Assembly (NCBI GenBank): GCA_009617715.1
Contig: VTFK01000227.1
Location: 248,001-312,000, forward strand
Length of the DNA: 64,000 nt
Source: Plectrocnemia conspersa
Taxonomy: Eukaryota > Arthropoda > Insecta > Trichoptera > Polycentropodidae
Reading direction: 5' to 3'
Made by a program: the position numbers and the translations under genes
Notes under the pieces: model-generated
Database searches by the model: none
Told to the model about the DNA's origin: nothing
The model's input: the letters and a program-made list of their open reading frames with translations, nothing else
In this document: positions 12,401 through 27,400 of the stretch, in pieces
Numbering within the stretch: the first letter of the stretch is position 1
Layout of the letters: each line of letters starts with the position of its first letter

Positions 12401-15400
12401 TCTTTGGTAAAAACTGTCTCAAAAAACATGTAAATCAATGGATGCAAGTATTTACAGGTACATACTTAATTTTTTGGTCATCTGATTATTGAACTTATCT
12501 GATATAAATATATATTTACAAAATCATTTTTTATAAAAGTGTCATAGTCTGATTTAAACTATAATACAATTATCGTGTCAATAAAAATGAGGTCTCCTGT
12601 TCATAATCGAAGGAACTGTAATATTTTTTCAATTGCAAAAGAGACCCTTCACATTATGAAGTCTATAATCTTATGTCTTATTAAATATATTTGCTTCCAA
12701 AAGTATTCATGAAAAATATGTAGTTCATATAATATTATATATTTATATCGTAAAAAATTTTACGTTACTATATTTAATATTAGTTGAATAATTTATTTGT
12801 AAAAAATACTAAAATCGTGACGGATAGTTGCCATAGTAAAAAGTTGAAGGTAGACTCGTGATTTATCCTCTAAAGTAGCTTTTGGTTGCATAGTCAAAAT
12901 TAGCATAATTAAACCATTAATTCATAACTGTTATTTTCACGATTCCATCTAAAAGTTGACACAATATCAGATCATCGAAATGCTACACAGTTATTCTGAT
13001 TATAATAAAAATATGTAATCTTTGATTGCGCCAAGAATGCACTAATATTTGATTAAAAAATATTATTATTTCGTTCCTAAGTAGTTTTTTAACCTAGATT
13101 ATTTATTGTTATACTCATCAAAGCCAGCTTTGATCTTTTCACAGACATAAAATCGATTAAACATAACTACCAAAGACACTTTCACAGTCAGATTTATCGT
13201 TCCGCAAACATTTGACGTTTCACGGTGGCTTGAAAATTTATTTTCCCGAGATTAATTCGAGTGCGGAAACAGTAACGCTTTTCCACAATTTTCATCTGTC
13301 AGACAGTTCATTACCCCGCTAGAAGTCTGCTCCAATCTTTGTCGCATTACATCTCTAATTTAAAGCGTTAACAGCCGTCTTTCGTGAAAGTCGTGGGCGA
13401 AAACGGACGCATATCCGAGTTAGCGCCGAAATTTATCAACTTTTTTCTTCTTGGATATACGGCGAGAGAAAGAGACGAGCTTTAAGAGAGAGAGAGAGAT
13501 AAAGAGAAGGAGACGGAGCGGTACGTGTGCCGAGTGCAAAAATCAGCGCTGAAATTAACTTGTCCCCCGCCAGGACTGCGCCGCGCCGGCGAGAGCTTTC
13601 CTTCAAAGTTTTTTGCGCATGGCAACAAGCGAGCGCATGCCCATGGGCGTTGGACCAAACACGAATTTTGACCTTAAAGAGAAAGTTTTAAAAAGTAGAT
13701 TTAAATTATAATGGTACTACATTCAAATTCATTTAGATAAGCTTATAATATTGCCTGAAATAAATTGTTCTTTTTGTATATATTCGATTATGCATCGGAC
13801 AATGTGCGGTCGATAAAAAATATAGCTAAACCCGACGAAGTCGTGACCGACCAGAATAAACGCAGTGACCTCACGGTCATATATCCACAGATGATGACTG
13901 ACATGGTCAAATATGTATTAGGAATACCACAAAATGTAGGTCATATGCGTTTCCTTTCCTATCATTTACATGACTGTATATAACCGTTTTGGGCGATAAG
14001 TAAACGACCGTCAAGAAAACTCGGTTAATTCCGCGATAGTAGTAACACAAACCACACTTTAAAATGCCTATTTAGTGTAAAATAATCATTTTCATGATGA
14101 GTTGTTTAAAACGTGCATTCGTACTACATAATTAAATTAAATTTAAATTAAACTTATTAGCTTATAAGCATTTTAAAAAAATAAAATTAAATTATAATGC
14201 TAAACATATTTTTATTAATTTTTTTTTTTAGCATTTATTAATTGTAAATATTTCCTTGCAATATAACCGAGTAAACACAATCAACAACTACTAAGTAAGT
14301 TGTGAGACATCAGGCAAAAAATATTCTGTCAATCATTAATTATCACTTATAATCAATAGATGTCACTATGCACGATTTTTTTAATTTATTTTTTCGTAAG
14401 ATTAAGAAAATTCAGAAAAATTTAATTTGTGATGGTCGATTGAATTATATTCAATCACTCTCACTGGCTTATACTATTGGTCTATCGTGTTAGTGGAATT
14501 GATTGTATTATTACGGTGGCTGTAACATCATGACGATGTCCTTTTTGACCAAAAATTCCGGTGCGTTATCTTGGTGTAAAATTCAAGCCTTGTTTGACTA
14601 CAATTCTAGTCACTTTATTTGTATTGCCTCACATGAACAGCGTAAAACTACAAGATAATAGTACTGCCTAATGGTAAATATAGTAGTCAAATATTTAATT
14701 CATTCAAATAAAACAGTATGGAGTCACTTTTAAATTCAATCAAACTTGACGTACTGTTTTGGAACAAATATAGCTACTACTCGTTTCTTGCTTATTATAT
14801 CAGTCAAAATTGCTTTATATGAACTAAAACTTCTCCAACAGTCTCTCAAATTAGTAATTCGGCGAATACAAAGCAAAATTTTGTCATCTTTGCGGCCCTC
14901 TTTAAACATTTGTACCGTTCATAAAAGCTTCTTAGAAGCCTTCTACACATTAACACATCTTAACATTATTTTGTTTCACTTTTAACGCAAAATTTAATTC
15001 ATAATATGTATATTTTTTCGAAATAAATAAATCGCAATACACAAACTACGCGACAAATGACATGCGCATTACAAAAATTGTTGCTATTTGTTTTATCATA
15101 CATTTTTTTCTTTGCTAACGTGCTTCCTTGTTCATCACTATTATGGCCGCAATAGTGGCAAGCCATTTAGACTGAAATGATAGTATAAATTTAAGGTTGA
15201 AGTTCAGATTTTAGTAAATTAAATTAAGGGCTGTTACGATGTAATTTTAATAGACTCAGTTTATTTTATTTTATGTGTCAGTGGCTCTCAAAGTATTCAA
15301 CGCGACTTTCTAATAAAAATTAAGCTAAATTTTCAAGCTCGTGCTCCGATTGCGATTTCATACTCACGTAAATTGGCTTTTGGTCAGATTTTGATAAATT

Positions 15401-18400
15401 TCTCATACATACCAATAACATTGTTGTCAAAGGCTCAATTTTTTATTCTACTATTCGGACTTATACTCAAAGCGAAACATAAAAAAGCAATATAAATGTG
15501 CATTATTATATATTACAATATTTTTTTATATAATACAATAATAATTGGAATATGAAGCAGAATAGCAAAAATATTATTGAATAAATTGCATTTATAGAAT
15601 TCATGTAAAGCTTGTTAACTCCGCCAGTGAACGTTAAGCTTTCACGCGCTGCTGATCTTCGTGCGAATGTTTTTTTTTTGCACGCTTGCAATTCTTCAGT
15701 GTCGATACGCCGTAATTATGTCATAATGACATCTATATCGATTATACCGGATCGATCCGAACAGTCCTGTCTGAGTTTTAAATATCATTTCCGGGTCTCG
15801 GAGACGTTTGGCTTAATTCCCATGACGGACGCATACGCACCGCGATATTTTCGTATCCAAGTTTATTACCCCCATCTAGACTGAATGAAAAAAATGCTTA
15901 AGTACCCCCTTGGACGCCCAGCGACGCATTGACAACAAAAATCAATAATAATAATGAAAAAGTAAACCTGTTCCGATAACTGTCTAGCCGTTCCATTTTT
16001 CTGATATCATCTACGGTAGCAACATATAAATCGATTTATTATTCAAATATCATATCCGAGACGTATCTCTCCTTGTCGGCTTAATTGTTAAATCTGCATC
16101 GTATACCTTGATACATTTTTTTTCCGAACTGGTATTTAATATGCAGCAAACGATGTGATTTATATCTCGGTGCAATTTTCACACTGCAATTTTTCCTTAT
16201 CGCGTTGCGAAATCGAAATCGAATTTATGCTCTAATCTTCGACTGTGTAAAACTAGCTTAATCCATTAGCGCGATAGATTTTATGGCAGTCACTGTAACA
16301 CGCGAATTTCATTGAAATGTTCACTTAAATTTATTATCGGACGCTTACTTTTGTTTCAGTCTAGAATCTAGACTCTAGATTTACTGTCGATAAATTAAAG
16401 CGAACGTTTTACAATTTGTAAAAATTTTTTTAGATACGTACGTATTTATTAAAAGTAAAGTCCTAAGAATACATGCACAAATCAAAATTCTATTCAACAA
16501 GATACATTAAAGAAAAACCAGTAAACCTTTGATTATATTGTAATGTAAGACGCCTGGAAACTTTAAAATTGTTTTTTTGCTATTTTTGAACCAATATTGC
16601 TTTCATTATAAGAAATGCTCACAGCTTGAAAATCATTAATGCGTTTATGATCTGCTGTTTTTTTTAACAAATATAAAGCATAACTTCTAGCACTTAAATC
16701 CTGTACTTTAGGGAAGGAACAAAGTTATTATTAAATTTGCCCAACTAGTTTTTACCCTTTAGAATATAACAAAGCTTCTTTTCTTTAAACAAAAAAAACT
16801 TTAAAACACTTTATATTGCTTTTGATATGCTTAAGAAAATAGAAGAATATGTTAATTATTTTTTTTGTGAATCAATTAGTGATTGATGTCATCAACAATT
16901 ACTGCACATTCTATTGCGGATATTGCTTTTGTAGAAATATTGAGCTTTGAATATCCTAGAAGCAAAATATCATAATCTTGAGAGAATTGCCTTCTGACTA
17001 TTCCCAGCTTTTAAGATAACATTCTGTTGTGAATCTCTTCTCTGCAATAATATTTATTAAATAAAAAATTGCAGAAACTAGCAAAACATCTAGCAGCTAC
17101 CATACAAATGTGTAGATTAGACGCAGTCTGTTTGGCTTTTTTTTTATAACATACAAAATATTCTATATTATATATTAATTTTCAATACATAATATATACG
17201 ACTGCGATATTAATCCGTGTGATTATAAAAATCTAGATAAACCTAATTATAATTACATATTAATCACTAATTCTTATCTCCCAGTCGCGGCAGAAATTGA
17301 AAAGTACCAAGGTCCATATGGGTTTTGAAACCAGATCTTTCAGGTCAATTGTCAGCAACTTATACCATTCGTCTTTCAATCTAGTATAATATAATATTTT
17401 CAGTTGCTCTCGAATATTAAAAAATGTCTATATATAAAAAATGCTAGTCAGAAAAACAGCTACATAATTATGAATCTAGATCTGCCGATGATTTACACAT
17501 CCCTCAAGCATTTTCTATGAAATTCGGCACAAATTCTTTAACATATTGCATTAAAAATGTTTAATGATATATCAAAATCTAATAAAAATAAAATTAAGTC
17601 AATAAATAATGCTTCTTATTTTTAAGTGTATTTATTATACTTTTTTAAAATTTTAAACCAAATTTTGACCAATAGGAGAGCGCAAAAAACAATTATCCCT
17701 TCTCAGAAGTCAAAAATCCACGTCAAAAGCAATAAAATCGTGCCGTCGCCTTCGCAGTGGGAAGTGTATTTATTATACTTTTTTTAATATATACATAATA
17801 TATGTCTAAGTTTAATGTATTAAATTGTAACCGAAAAATGAGTTAATTTAATCTTACTCATGTGGAATTACATAAATAAAAAAAATGTTTATATATCTAA
17901 TATATTCAAAAGTTATTACATACTCATGACAAAAATGGCATTTTATATATTTTCTAACATTGTAATATATTTTTTTGAATAAATAATAATAGGTACGAGT
18001 TAACCCTTTCCATGCCACAAATAAATATAAAAATAAGCCACCATTGCGACATATTTTCTGAAATTATATTTTATGCGAAATATTTTTATTACGCCTTAAA
18101 AATTAGTAGAAATATCTACTCATAATATTTATCTGATAAAATCATGTTTTTTTGTTGCTCAGTGTTGCTATATAGTGCCTTTCCAGTCTAATCGTGCCAA
18201 TTCCCAAGCGTTTATATTAAGAATTTTTATTACGCGTGAGAATCGAATGAAGCACATTTAAACCAAATTTTGACCAATAGGAGAGCGCAAAAAACAATTA
18301 TCCCTTCTCAGAAGTCAAAAATCCACGTCAAAAGCAATAAAATCGTGCCGTCGCCTTCGCAGTGGGAACGCTCGTTACCGAGCGTTCCCACTGCGACGGC

Positions 18401-21400
18401 GCCGCACGATTTTATGGCTTTTGACGTGAATTTTGGCCTTCTGAGAAGTGATAATTGTTTTTGCGCTCCCCTATTGATCAAAATTCGGTTTGAATATACT
18501 TTGATCAGCCCTCTGATAGTATTATCGGTAAGGATAGCTATCATATTTTTAAAACATAGTGTAATATCGAAACGCAGACAAACTGTAGAGCAATATTTGA
18601 GATGCGATGTATGTCTGTCATTATTCTTCAGCTTATTTTCCCCTGATAGATGAGTTGGCTTAGTTTGTATTTTGGACTTAGAACTTTCATTAGGTTAGGT
18701 TTGGGTTTGAAAAGCAAAATGGACGTTTCGCAAATTGAGTTTCATAGACATCAGTTAAATTATATTTTCAAATTTTTTTGAAAATCTTGAAAAGTGTATT
18801 GATCAGATATGATTCGCCCTGTTAGTATATAATATAATATTTATAAAATAATGGTTAATGTATGGTTGCTCCATTAAAACATATAAATTTAGCAGAAGCA
18901 TTTTTTTCATTTCAAATTTCTCCAAATGAAATTCTAAAATTCTAATACCATTTTTTAAATACTGCGCTCTAGAATTGGATTAACGTGTCAGATATGTATA
19001 TGAAACAGATTTATGTTTGTGTGCCACATTATACTCATATTTCAGTAAATTTTTAATAAATAAATAAATAAATAGTATTCAAATAATAATAGTTCAACGT
19101 ATTTTTGTTGGTTATGCAAATCGATCAATTCATGAATATTGCCTGTTAGAAGTGTATGTAATAAAGCAAATAACACTTTGTAAGCTCAATGCACTCGAGC
19201 AATGTTTCGCCGATGCAAAAAGTGTTTTGAAAATAATTCTCAATTGCTCTCACTTATATTTATAAATATGTAGGTTATTCATTAGATATTAAAATCGTTC
19301 TTTCGGTCAAGGCTTCGCACTCTAGTCGCCGATGGAACAACGACCTGTAAAATATAATATCGCACGTCTATTTCGGCGCTTTTCTATTCGCGTTGACGGA
19401 ATTTTATATAATAAACTTCGACACGTATAGAGTCGGTGGGAGGAAACTTTTGGCAGCGTAGCTGAGCTTTCGAGCTTTCGGACACACAAAATTACCATTT
19501 GGCCTAATTAACACAGAGCCCGTCTCGGCGGAAAGACAAAAAAATAATACACACACACACACACACTCAAACGAAGCGATACGTAAGATATTATAAAACC
19601 ATTTTACTCACATTGCGCCGCTACGAGCTTTCACTCGAGCTTTTATTTTTAATTTGTTCAAACAAACGGACCGCTGGGTTATTTTCACTCGGGCGGATGT
19701 TTTATTTGCTTCTTTGTTGACGATCGAGAAACCTCGTTTATTACAATGTTTTCACTCTCTAGAAATGCACCGTTTCAAAATATGTATTGCAATTCTCTTA
19801 AAATAAATTGTTGAAGTTAAAATCCCGAGGCGATAAAATTTTATGAACTAAAATCTAAATTAAGGTTTTAATATTTTCAATAGATATTGTGTTAATAATT
19901 TTAATTAAACAAGTTGTGTTATTGTCTCACTAATCTGCTGATCCTTCAATGCTATAAGTAACAGTAATATGTTTTTAACTATTGCTTTTTAATATGACAT
20001 GTATCTTACAGTCTGATTTCATGTACAATTAATGCATATTTTTCTATCAAACTCTTGAGATTTATGCCACGTAAAATATCTGAAATTGAACCCAGACTCA
20101 GGTATTGAATCTATTGCACTGAAGAAAAAAAATAGTGTTTACGAGTACTATTGTTTCAATGCTTCTTTTAATCATTTATTCACTGCATAAATATGCATTT
20201 TTTATCAAAAGATGAGATGGACTCTAGAAATATAATACAATACAAAATATTGGATCAATACCAAGTTTTGCAGCTCATTGTTTCTTTGCATGGTACATTC
20301 GTACTCCGACTACTGTTTACTATTGTTATATCTTAGATCAGAGCCTCTAATAGAATAAAAAAAACTTACATTGATTCATTAAGGAAACAATATTTATTTT
20401 GGGATTACCTAATATATAATACTATCTACTCTATTGCTTTTGAGTATCTTTTAACTTCCGTTTATATTCAAACTAATAGATTGTCTCTGCTTATATGAGG
20501 AAACTAATTCTGTTTCATCAGAATAACATAGATTAAATAGTTTTCATGAAATAATACACCTATATTATAATCAGTGTCAATTTAGATCAGTGTGACCTAA
20601 CTGAATAATCATGGAACGACATTCGAAATATAAAATACTTTGCAAGTTATTTCGAGAGGATTTCGAGGTTTCAAACATTAAAAATTTCACCTTGGACATA
20701 AAACCAGAACTTTACCACTCTGTGTATTATATATTATCGTGTAAAGCTTATATATAATTATGCAATATAAAAAAATATTTGATATTACAATAAATAATGT
20801 TTATGACAATATCTCTCTTATTTTCTTATGTAATGTTTTAAAATGATAAAGTAAATCTTGATCGCAATCTCTAGTTAAATATTTTGTAAATCAATAACTG
20901 ATCGAAAGGTCGCTCTTAAAATCCTTATCTAAAACTACCTGTAAAACGACCCACATTTTTAACGCAACGATAAAATATTACTGACAAAAGGACTGGACCA
21001 CCCAGAGTTGTATCTTATCTGCACATAAGAACAATAATTGATTATTAATATGTTTTTAAATACGTCCTTCTGTGTTGCGAGATTCCATTGAAGCTAAGAA
21101 CAAACATTGATGTATGATAACATTTTATTAAATAGTATCATGTATATATAATAGCTTATAAAAAAAACGTTAGTTATATTCTACTGAAAGCTTTTAGCGT
21201 CGCTGTCTGCGATATCGATTACATCAAAAAACATTAATTTTTAGATGATGACTTAATTATATTTGCTTGTACGCCCACGATATATTATTATGGGACACGT
21301 GTATGTATTTATAAAACACTGTTGTGTGCGTAAGTATTATTAGACGTCCAATGTCTACTGTTTCAGAATAGCTACTGTGTAACTGATTCATTGTTTTAAA

Positions 21401-24400
21401 TAATTAATAAAAATATCAATATATAGATCGAGTTAAAGGTAGCGGGTTAGAGGTTAAAAGCTCTAATGGAAAGGATAACAGCTCACTAATTGCCCTTTGT
21501 TTGTTCAAATGCCACTTTATCTCGATTGCCAGATTCAGAAAACCGAAAGTAAACCACTATCATATCATATGATATATACACACACCCATGATCCGTTAAT
21601 TGTCTACTTGACTTTTCTTCATGCAGCACTCACTTTCGTTCATAGCGTCGATCGCAAAACGTTTGCGGATCACTGATTCGATCGAATAATCGGAAATTTC
21701 CAAGAACCATCATCATCGTCTGGCGTTCGTTGTCTGCAACACTTTAGTCGGATCTCTCCGCCCACTCAACACTGGTAGTTGCTGTGCCGAGATCGTATTT
21801 CACATTTCGTTATTCGGAACTGGTTGCGAAAATTAAAAAGGAAAAATGCCCCCGAGGAGCTTGAATGAAAGCAGTGCCTTTTTTTGTCGTATCATTGCAA
21901 AACTTGCGCAGAAGTTTCCGAAGCGCTCGGGAGAGGCGAAACGACCGGCCTTGAACCTTTTTTCTGAGGATTCCACCATAAGGTTTCTGAACTGGTCGAA
22001 GACGAATTAATAAATTTGATTCTTATCATCGCTAATTGGCATATTCGTAAACGTGCTTACAATAAATTAAAATCAAAAGTTGAGTCATAAATTATTAAAA
22101 TAAATCAGTGGAATTGAGTACAATAGCATGCATTGTATTTATATACAAAATGTACTAGGGTCATTTATACATATGTTGTATATGTACATACATATGAATA
22201 AGACTGGGTACTTAAAGCTTGATTGTGATAAAACTTTGAGGGATTGAAACGTGCAAATAATTGTATGCAACGAGATTCAATTGAAGCACAATGCCAAATA
22301 TAATTAAACTTTAATAAAAACAACTTTGTATGTATATGCTTATGCATGGGTTTCTAAATTAAATTTACTTTTTATATAATATTAATTTAAAAAATAGAAT
22401 ACAAACATATAGATAATTGTTATTATAATTAACAACCAGATCCACGGGAACGTATTATCTTTTTTTTAATAATTATTTCAATATATGTATTGCAAACTTT
22501 AGAAGTTTTAATTTCGCTTGCGTTAACGTATATGCGAATCTAAATTTTCAATACTTAATATGATCTCAAAACCAGTTAAATATATAACTTGACATACTTG
22601 CTTGTCAAATATCACACTACAGTTAAATATTATTATTCATTATATATATAAAAATATATATTGTTGCTTTCACCTAATACGCCAAGAGGTCCATTGAAAC
22701 ATAAAGGTTAAAAAATTCTGCTTTAGAAGCATAAATTTAATTTAAAGTAGCTCCAGGTATTAGTAAATATATATGGGGGCCCGGTCAATTTACCATAAGA
22801 CTCGGTTTTTTTTTAAATAAATAATTTAAAAAAATTTTAAATGCAAATTAAGCTTTTGAACAATTTTGCATATGAGATTTTTCAGTAGGATTTAATTTTG
22901 CATAGTTATGACACTTTTAATTTTTACATTGGCCGTATAGGGGGTGCTCAGTAGCTCTATACAAAACTAAAAATTTAATTTTTAATCTTTAAAACCCAGC
23001 AGTTAAGAGCGTTAACTCTTCTGAAAGTCTCAAAATGGCTCGTATGGGGGTCCTATCAAACTCATACATAGCTTGTTTTGAAGCAAAAAACTATTTTATT
23101 TAGATCAAGTTTAGCCTTTTAAACGTTTTATATATTGCGATCTTTTCGTTAAAATTTAAACCTACTGAGTTACGAGTGTTTAAGTTTTTATACTTGTCGC
23201 CATTTTGCAAAAAAAAAAAATTGACACATTGGATTTTGCTAGCGAACATATACAGAGAGCTTAAGAATTCTATATTGTCAATTGATTTAATTGATTCTAA
23301 ATATATGCATTTAATAGGTTTTTGCAACATTATAATGAATTTTGTGGTAAATTCTGAAAAAATGCATTATTAATAATTAAAATATTGCTAAACGTAGTAT
23401 GTCCTCATTTCATATTATTTTTTAGTTATTTTTTAATTAGACAAAGTTACAATCTAGCACTATTCATATTTGACTAATCGCATTGACTATTGACAGTCAT
23501 GATGATTTATTATTATCGTTCAAAAGTAACATAACCTCATTCTAGTTAACCTTTAGCTTAAAGTCAAAAATGAATCTGGTCTGAGCTTTGCACACTTTTT
23601 CCTTATTTGTTATTTTTTAGAGAGCGAAAAAATAAACTAGCGCTGTAAATATTAATGGAAAATATTTAACGACTAATAAAATTATCGATAATTATCATCG
23701 TGGCAGCATAGCTTTGCTCGCTAATTGAGAGCTATGATAATCGTGAAATGGCATCTAATGATAGCCCATTTCCATACTGTGTGCCAACGAGAATATTTGA
23801 ACTCGAATAATTCAAGAGTCGCATTACGACACTGGTCACTCTGTCTCAATGGAAATTTGCATTACGGCTAATTTCTCGTATTAATCAATGCTTAGAACTC
23901 ATTATCAAATATAAATATAAATCTGTGTCCTAAATTATTATATTTCAAGGCTTGAAAATTATGTTTACGTCGCTGAACAAATTAACACTTAACTGAAAAT
24001 GTAAATAAAAGCGTAAGTGATATGGCGCCGGAGGACTCAAAGGAGGCTTCGAAACGGTCAACGGCCATTTTAGTATGATGTCACGATGATGATAATAATA
24101 TTAATAATAATATGAGGAACGTGAGGCGTGCCTCCTCCTCTTGCTTTGTACGTAATATTTTTTTCCGCGAATGGAAACGACGATGGTATCACTGAATAAT
24201 TTCCAGGAAGGCGGACGGGAAACAAAGGAGATGTTAAAACGAGGTATACGAAAACGCTATCAGCTAAATGAAATGTTTGCAATGCAGCAGTGTAAATATT
24301 TCTTTAGCCGTGACATTTGCACGACGCGTTTCAGAAAAGTGCGCACTGTATACGAGGCTCTCGCTTGGGTGAACTCGCATGTTTTTATCTAGTTGATACT

Positions 24401-27400
24401 AGATTTTTCATATCCAGCTTCCCAGTTATACACTATTCTTTTACACTTGACCATAAGCGCTGTTATTTTTATGACTTGTTTTCATCTGCTAGAACATCTT
24501 TATTGCTATGTCATTGAGGGTTGTTTTAGATTCTTTCCAAGAGGGACCTCTGCTTTTTAAAAGAAGTTTTGCTTATATGGAAACAAGTTGAAAATATGTT
24601 AGTAGTTTCCATCTGCTACAGCTCAATATTTTTTTAGTTAAAAATGTTTAAAACTATTTATTGTAAGGCAAAACTTACACGTAGTTTTCAGAAAGGAACA
24701 GAATCTTCATTGCCTCCCAATTAATTGGCTGACTACTATTGTAGCAGAAGAAGGTGAAAATATTGAATCCCTGTTTTCTCTTAACATAATTTGGTGCATT
24801 CGAATGTCACTTTTATTTCTTCGTACAAAAATGGACCTTAAAAGACTTTTAAATCTGTACCAATTGTGTTAGTCAATCAGACATAATGAATACATACAAA
24901 TAAGTATTAATCATCAGACTAAAGTCAGGGAATTAGTGATATATATTATTATTTATAAATTATTATGTGCAACATAATTTACAATATATGTCATTTTGCA
25001 GCTGCGGCCAATTTCGATAAATAGAGCATTTTTATAAATAAAAATTTGAGTCTGTTGCCGGGGCTCGAACCCGCAATCTCAGGGTTATTAGTCTGCGACG
25101 TTATGGACTGCGCTATTCCGACCTTTTTTCACTACCCGATTTCTCAATAAATAATAAATTAATCAAAATTTCTCGAGAGCTCTCGAGAAATTTGGATTAA
25201 TTTATCACTTAAATATTTTTATGACGCTGCAATGCTTTGGACCAAAATTAAAATAAAGTCACGATTTTTTTTTTTGTATCGATCGCAATTGCTTTATTTT
25301 ATACCGAAATCAGTTTATTACAGTCAAAGGATTATTTATGGTTATTTTTCAAAATTATCCTATCAAATATTGGTAGGAAACTCTCAAGAATTGGGTCCTT
25401 GCTTGGCCCGTCACGCATCAGAGCCGCGGATCCAAGATTCGAAGGTGAGCCGAGGCCAACAGCATCTCTCGGACGTATGCAGCTGCGAACCTCGTGACGA
25501 TGTTATGCACCCAGGACGGCATTCCTTCTTTTTCTTCCAGCTGGGATCCGAGAAAGATTGAGCATCTCGCCGAGCCAGCGACGGCCAACTATCGGCTAAT
25601 TAATGACCCGCCACCACTACCGAAAGGCCTAAAAACTGCGCTGTTCTACAACCCTACAGAGATTATCTCAGGCGATACGATGGCCAATTAATCCTTTGAC
25701 TGAGAGACTTTGGCAACGATCGTTTGTTATTATGTCACGGCATTCGTGATTCTCGCGAGAAGTTGGGAAAAAAGATGAACAATCAGATGCCATATAGGCA
25801 GATTAGCATTCCCCGAGGCTGCGCTAGGCACCGGGCCGACGATCTTGTTCTTATGTTGTGTTGTATTTTTTTAGTTTTGTTTTTGGCGTGGATTCGCCCG
25901 CAAAACTGGTTTGTCCTCAAACGAAACCGTGACTGCATTTCTCGAGAAATGCAACGATGATAACAAAGTGCGCTTCGAATATTTTTTATGAAGCGCAATT
26001 TGTGTTGCCAATGAATTTATTTTGATGAATATTGTTAAAGAATCGTGACAGAAATAAAATAACCAAAATCAGAGCTTTATGATAGCGCTAATAATATATC
26101 AATAATTGACGATGAAAACATAAAAAAAATCTAGCCATAATATGTTTATACGAAGGCGTTTATCAGAATGTGCATTTTGAAATTCCTCTGTAAAAAATCT
26201 GCACTTCTTTGTCAAACCTCTTTCATCTTAAAGCTTCTTTGAACGGTACAAATGAGAACATCACTGGGGCAAGATCTAATATGCCATTGTAAACAAAACA
26301 CTTGTCCACATCTTTTCATTTCGATTGTTGGTCGAAGTTGATTTATGATCATGAGATCTGCGTGTCGGAATAAAACAGTGTCTCTTCATCCCAAAAAAAG
26401 TTCCCACAGATCTACACAACTTCCTGATCCACTCATACACTGAACTTTTATTCGTCAATAATTTTCAATGGATTTTACCTTTTCACTGCTCATAAAACAT
26501 ATGACAAAGTAAAGCGTTGCTCTACTATGATGCATTTTATTTTACGTGTCGATGATGAATCTTGCTATTTTGCGGAGTCTGACTTGCTATTTTGAAAAGT
26601 GCTGAGTTTTAATTTATTAAAAAAAAATCGTAATAACAACTAGTGGCGCAATGAAAATAACTAAATTATATGCTGCAATTGATTTAATTGATCCTAAACT
26701 AGTTTTAATGTAAAACAAATGTATACAACAAAATATGATTTGTATAAAATAATATATAATATGAAACAATCAAATTGTTTAAATGTGAATTTTTTTAGTT
26801 ACAAAAATAGCTTAGTATTTTTTGCGTAGAGCAACTACCTAAAATGCAGGTATTTGAAACATTCATATTTTGCAAAATTCAGATTTTAAGTAATAAAGCT
26901 TTTTTCAATGGAATTAGAAGAGCATTTTGATTTTGAAAAAAATCCTTAAAAATTATGAATTATACTATATTATTCATTATTATAAAAATATCAAATCAAA
27001 AAGCTAGAACGCGGGTGTCCGTACCTAGTTTTGTATTTATTTTTTTGTAAATTTATGAAATATTTTTTTCGATACTTTTTGGGTACTTACTTGTATAAAT
27101 TAGATTTTATTTTGTTCCAAAATAACAATATATCAAAAAAAAAATACTTGGCATTCTTAGCATACACCGCATAATATCGCTTGGCACTAAGAATGTTAAA
27201 AAATATAATTTGCTTCATATTAACCCTGGTGCTAGGTCACGCGAATTGCACTTGTTAATATTACACCACTGATTGTTATCTCGATTGTTTTTTTTTCATC
27301 AAATTAAAACAATTCCAGTAATATTAGTTTCACTCTCAGGAATATAAATAGTGTATTATTTAAAAAAAAAAATAATTAAAGATTCATTTTTAGTAATAAT

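Noticed and set aside
18005..18025. piggyBac end TTAACCCTTTCCATGCCAC
   Set aside because: No matching inverted end with TTAA was found downstream.
18270..18653. 127-codon open frame with antisense partner
   Set aside because: Lies across the foldback element; the frame comes from the palindrome and its flank.
18690..18710. TTAGGTTAGG as interstitial telomere repeat (also near 45465)
   Set aside because: Only two units each; too short to count as telomeric.
25055..25131. Functional tRNA gene
   Set aside because: A and B boxes are present, but the acceptor stem does not pair and the anticodon stem has mismatches. Called a SINE head.
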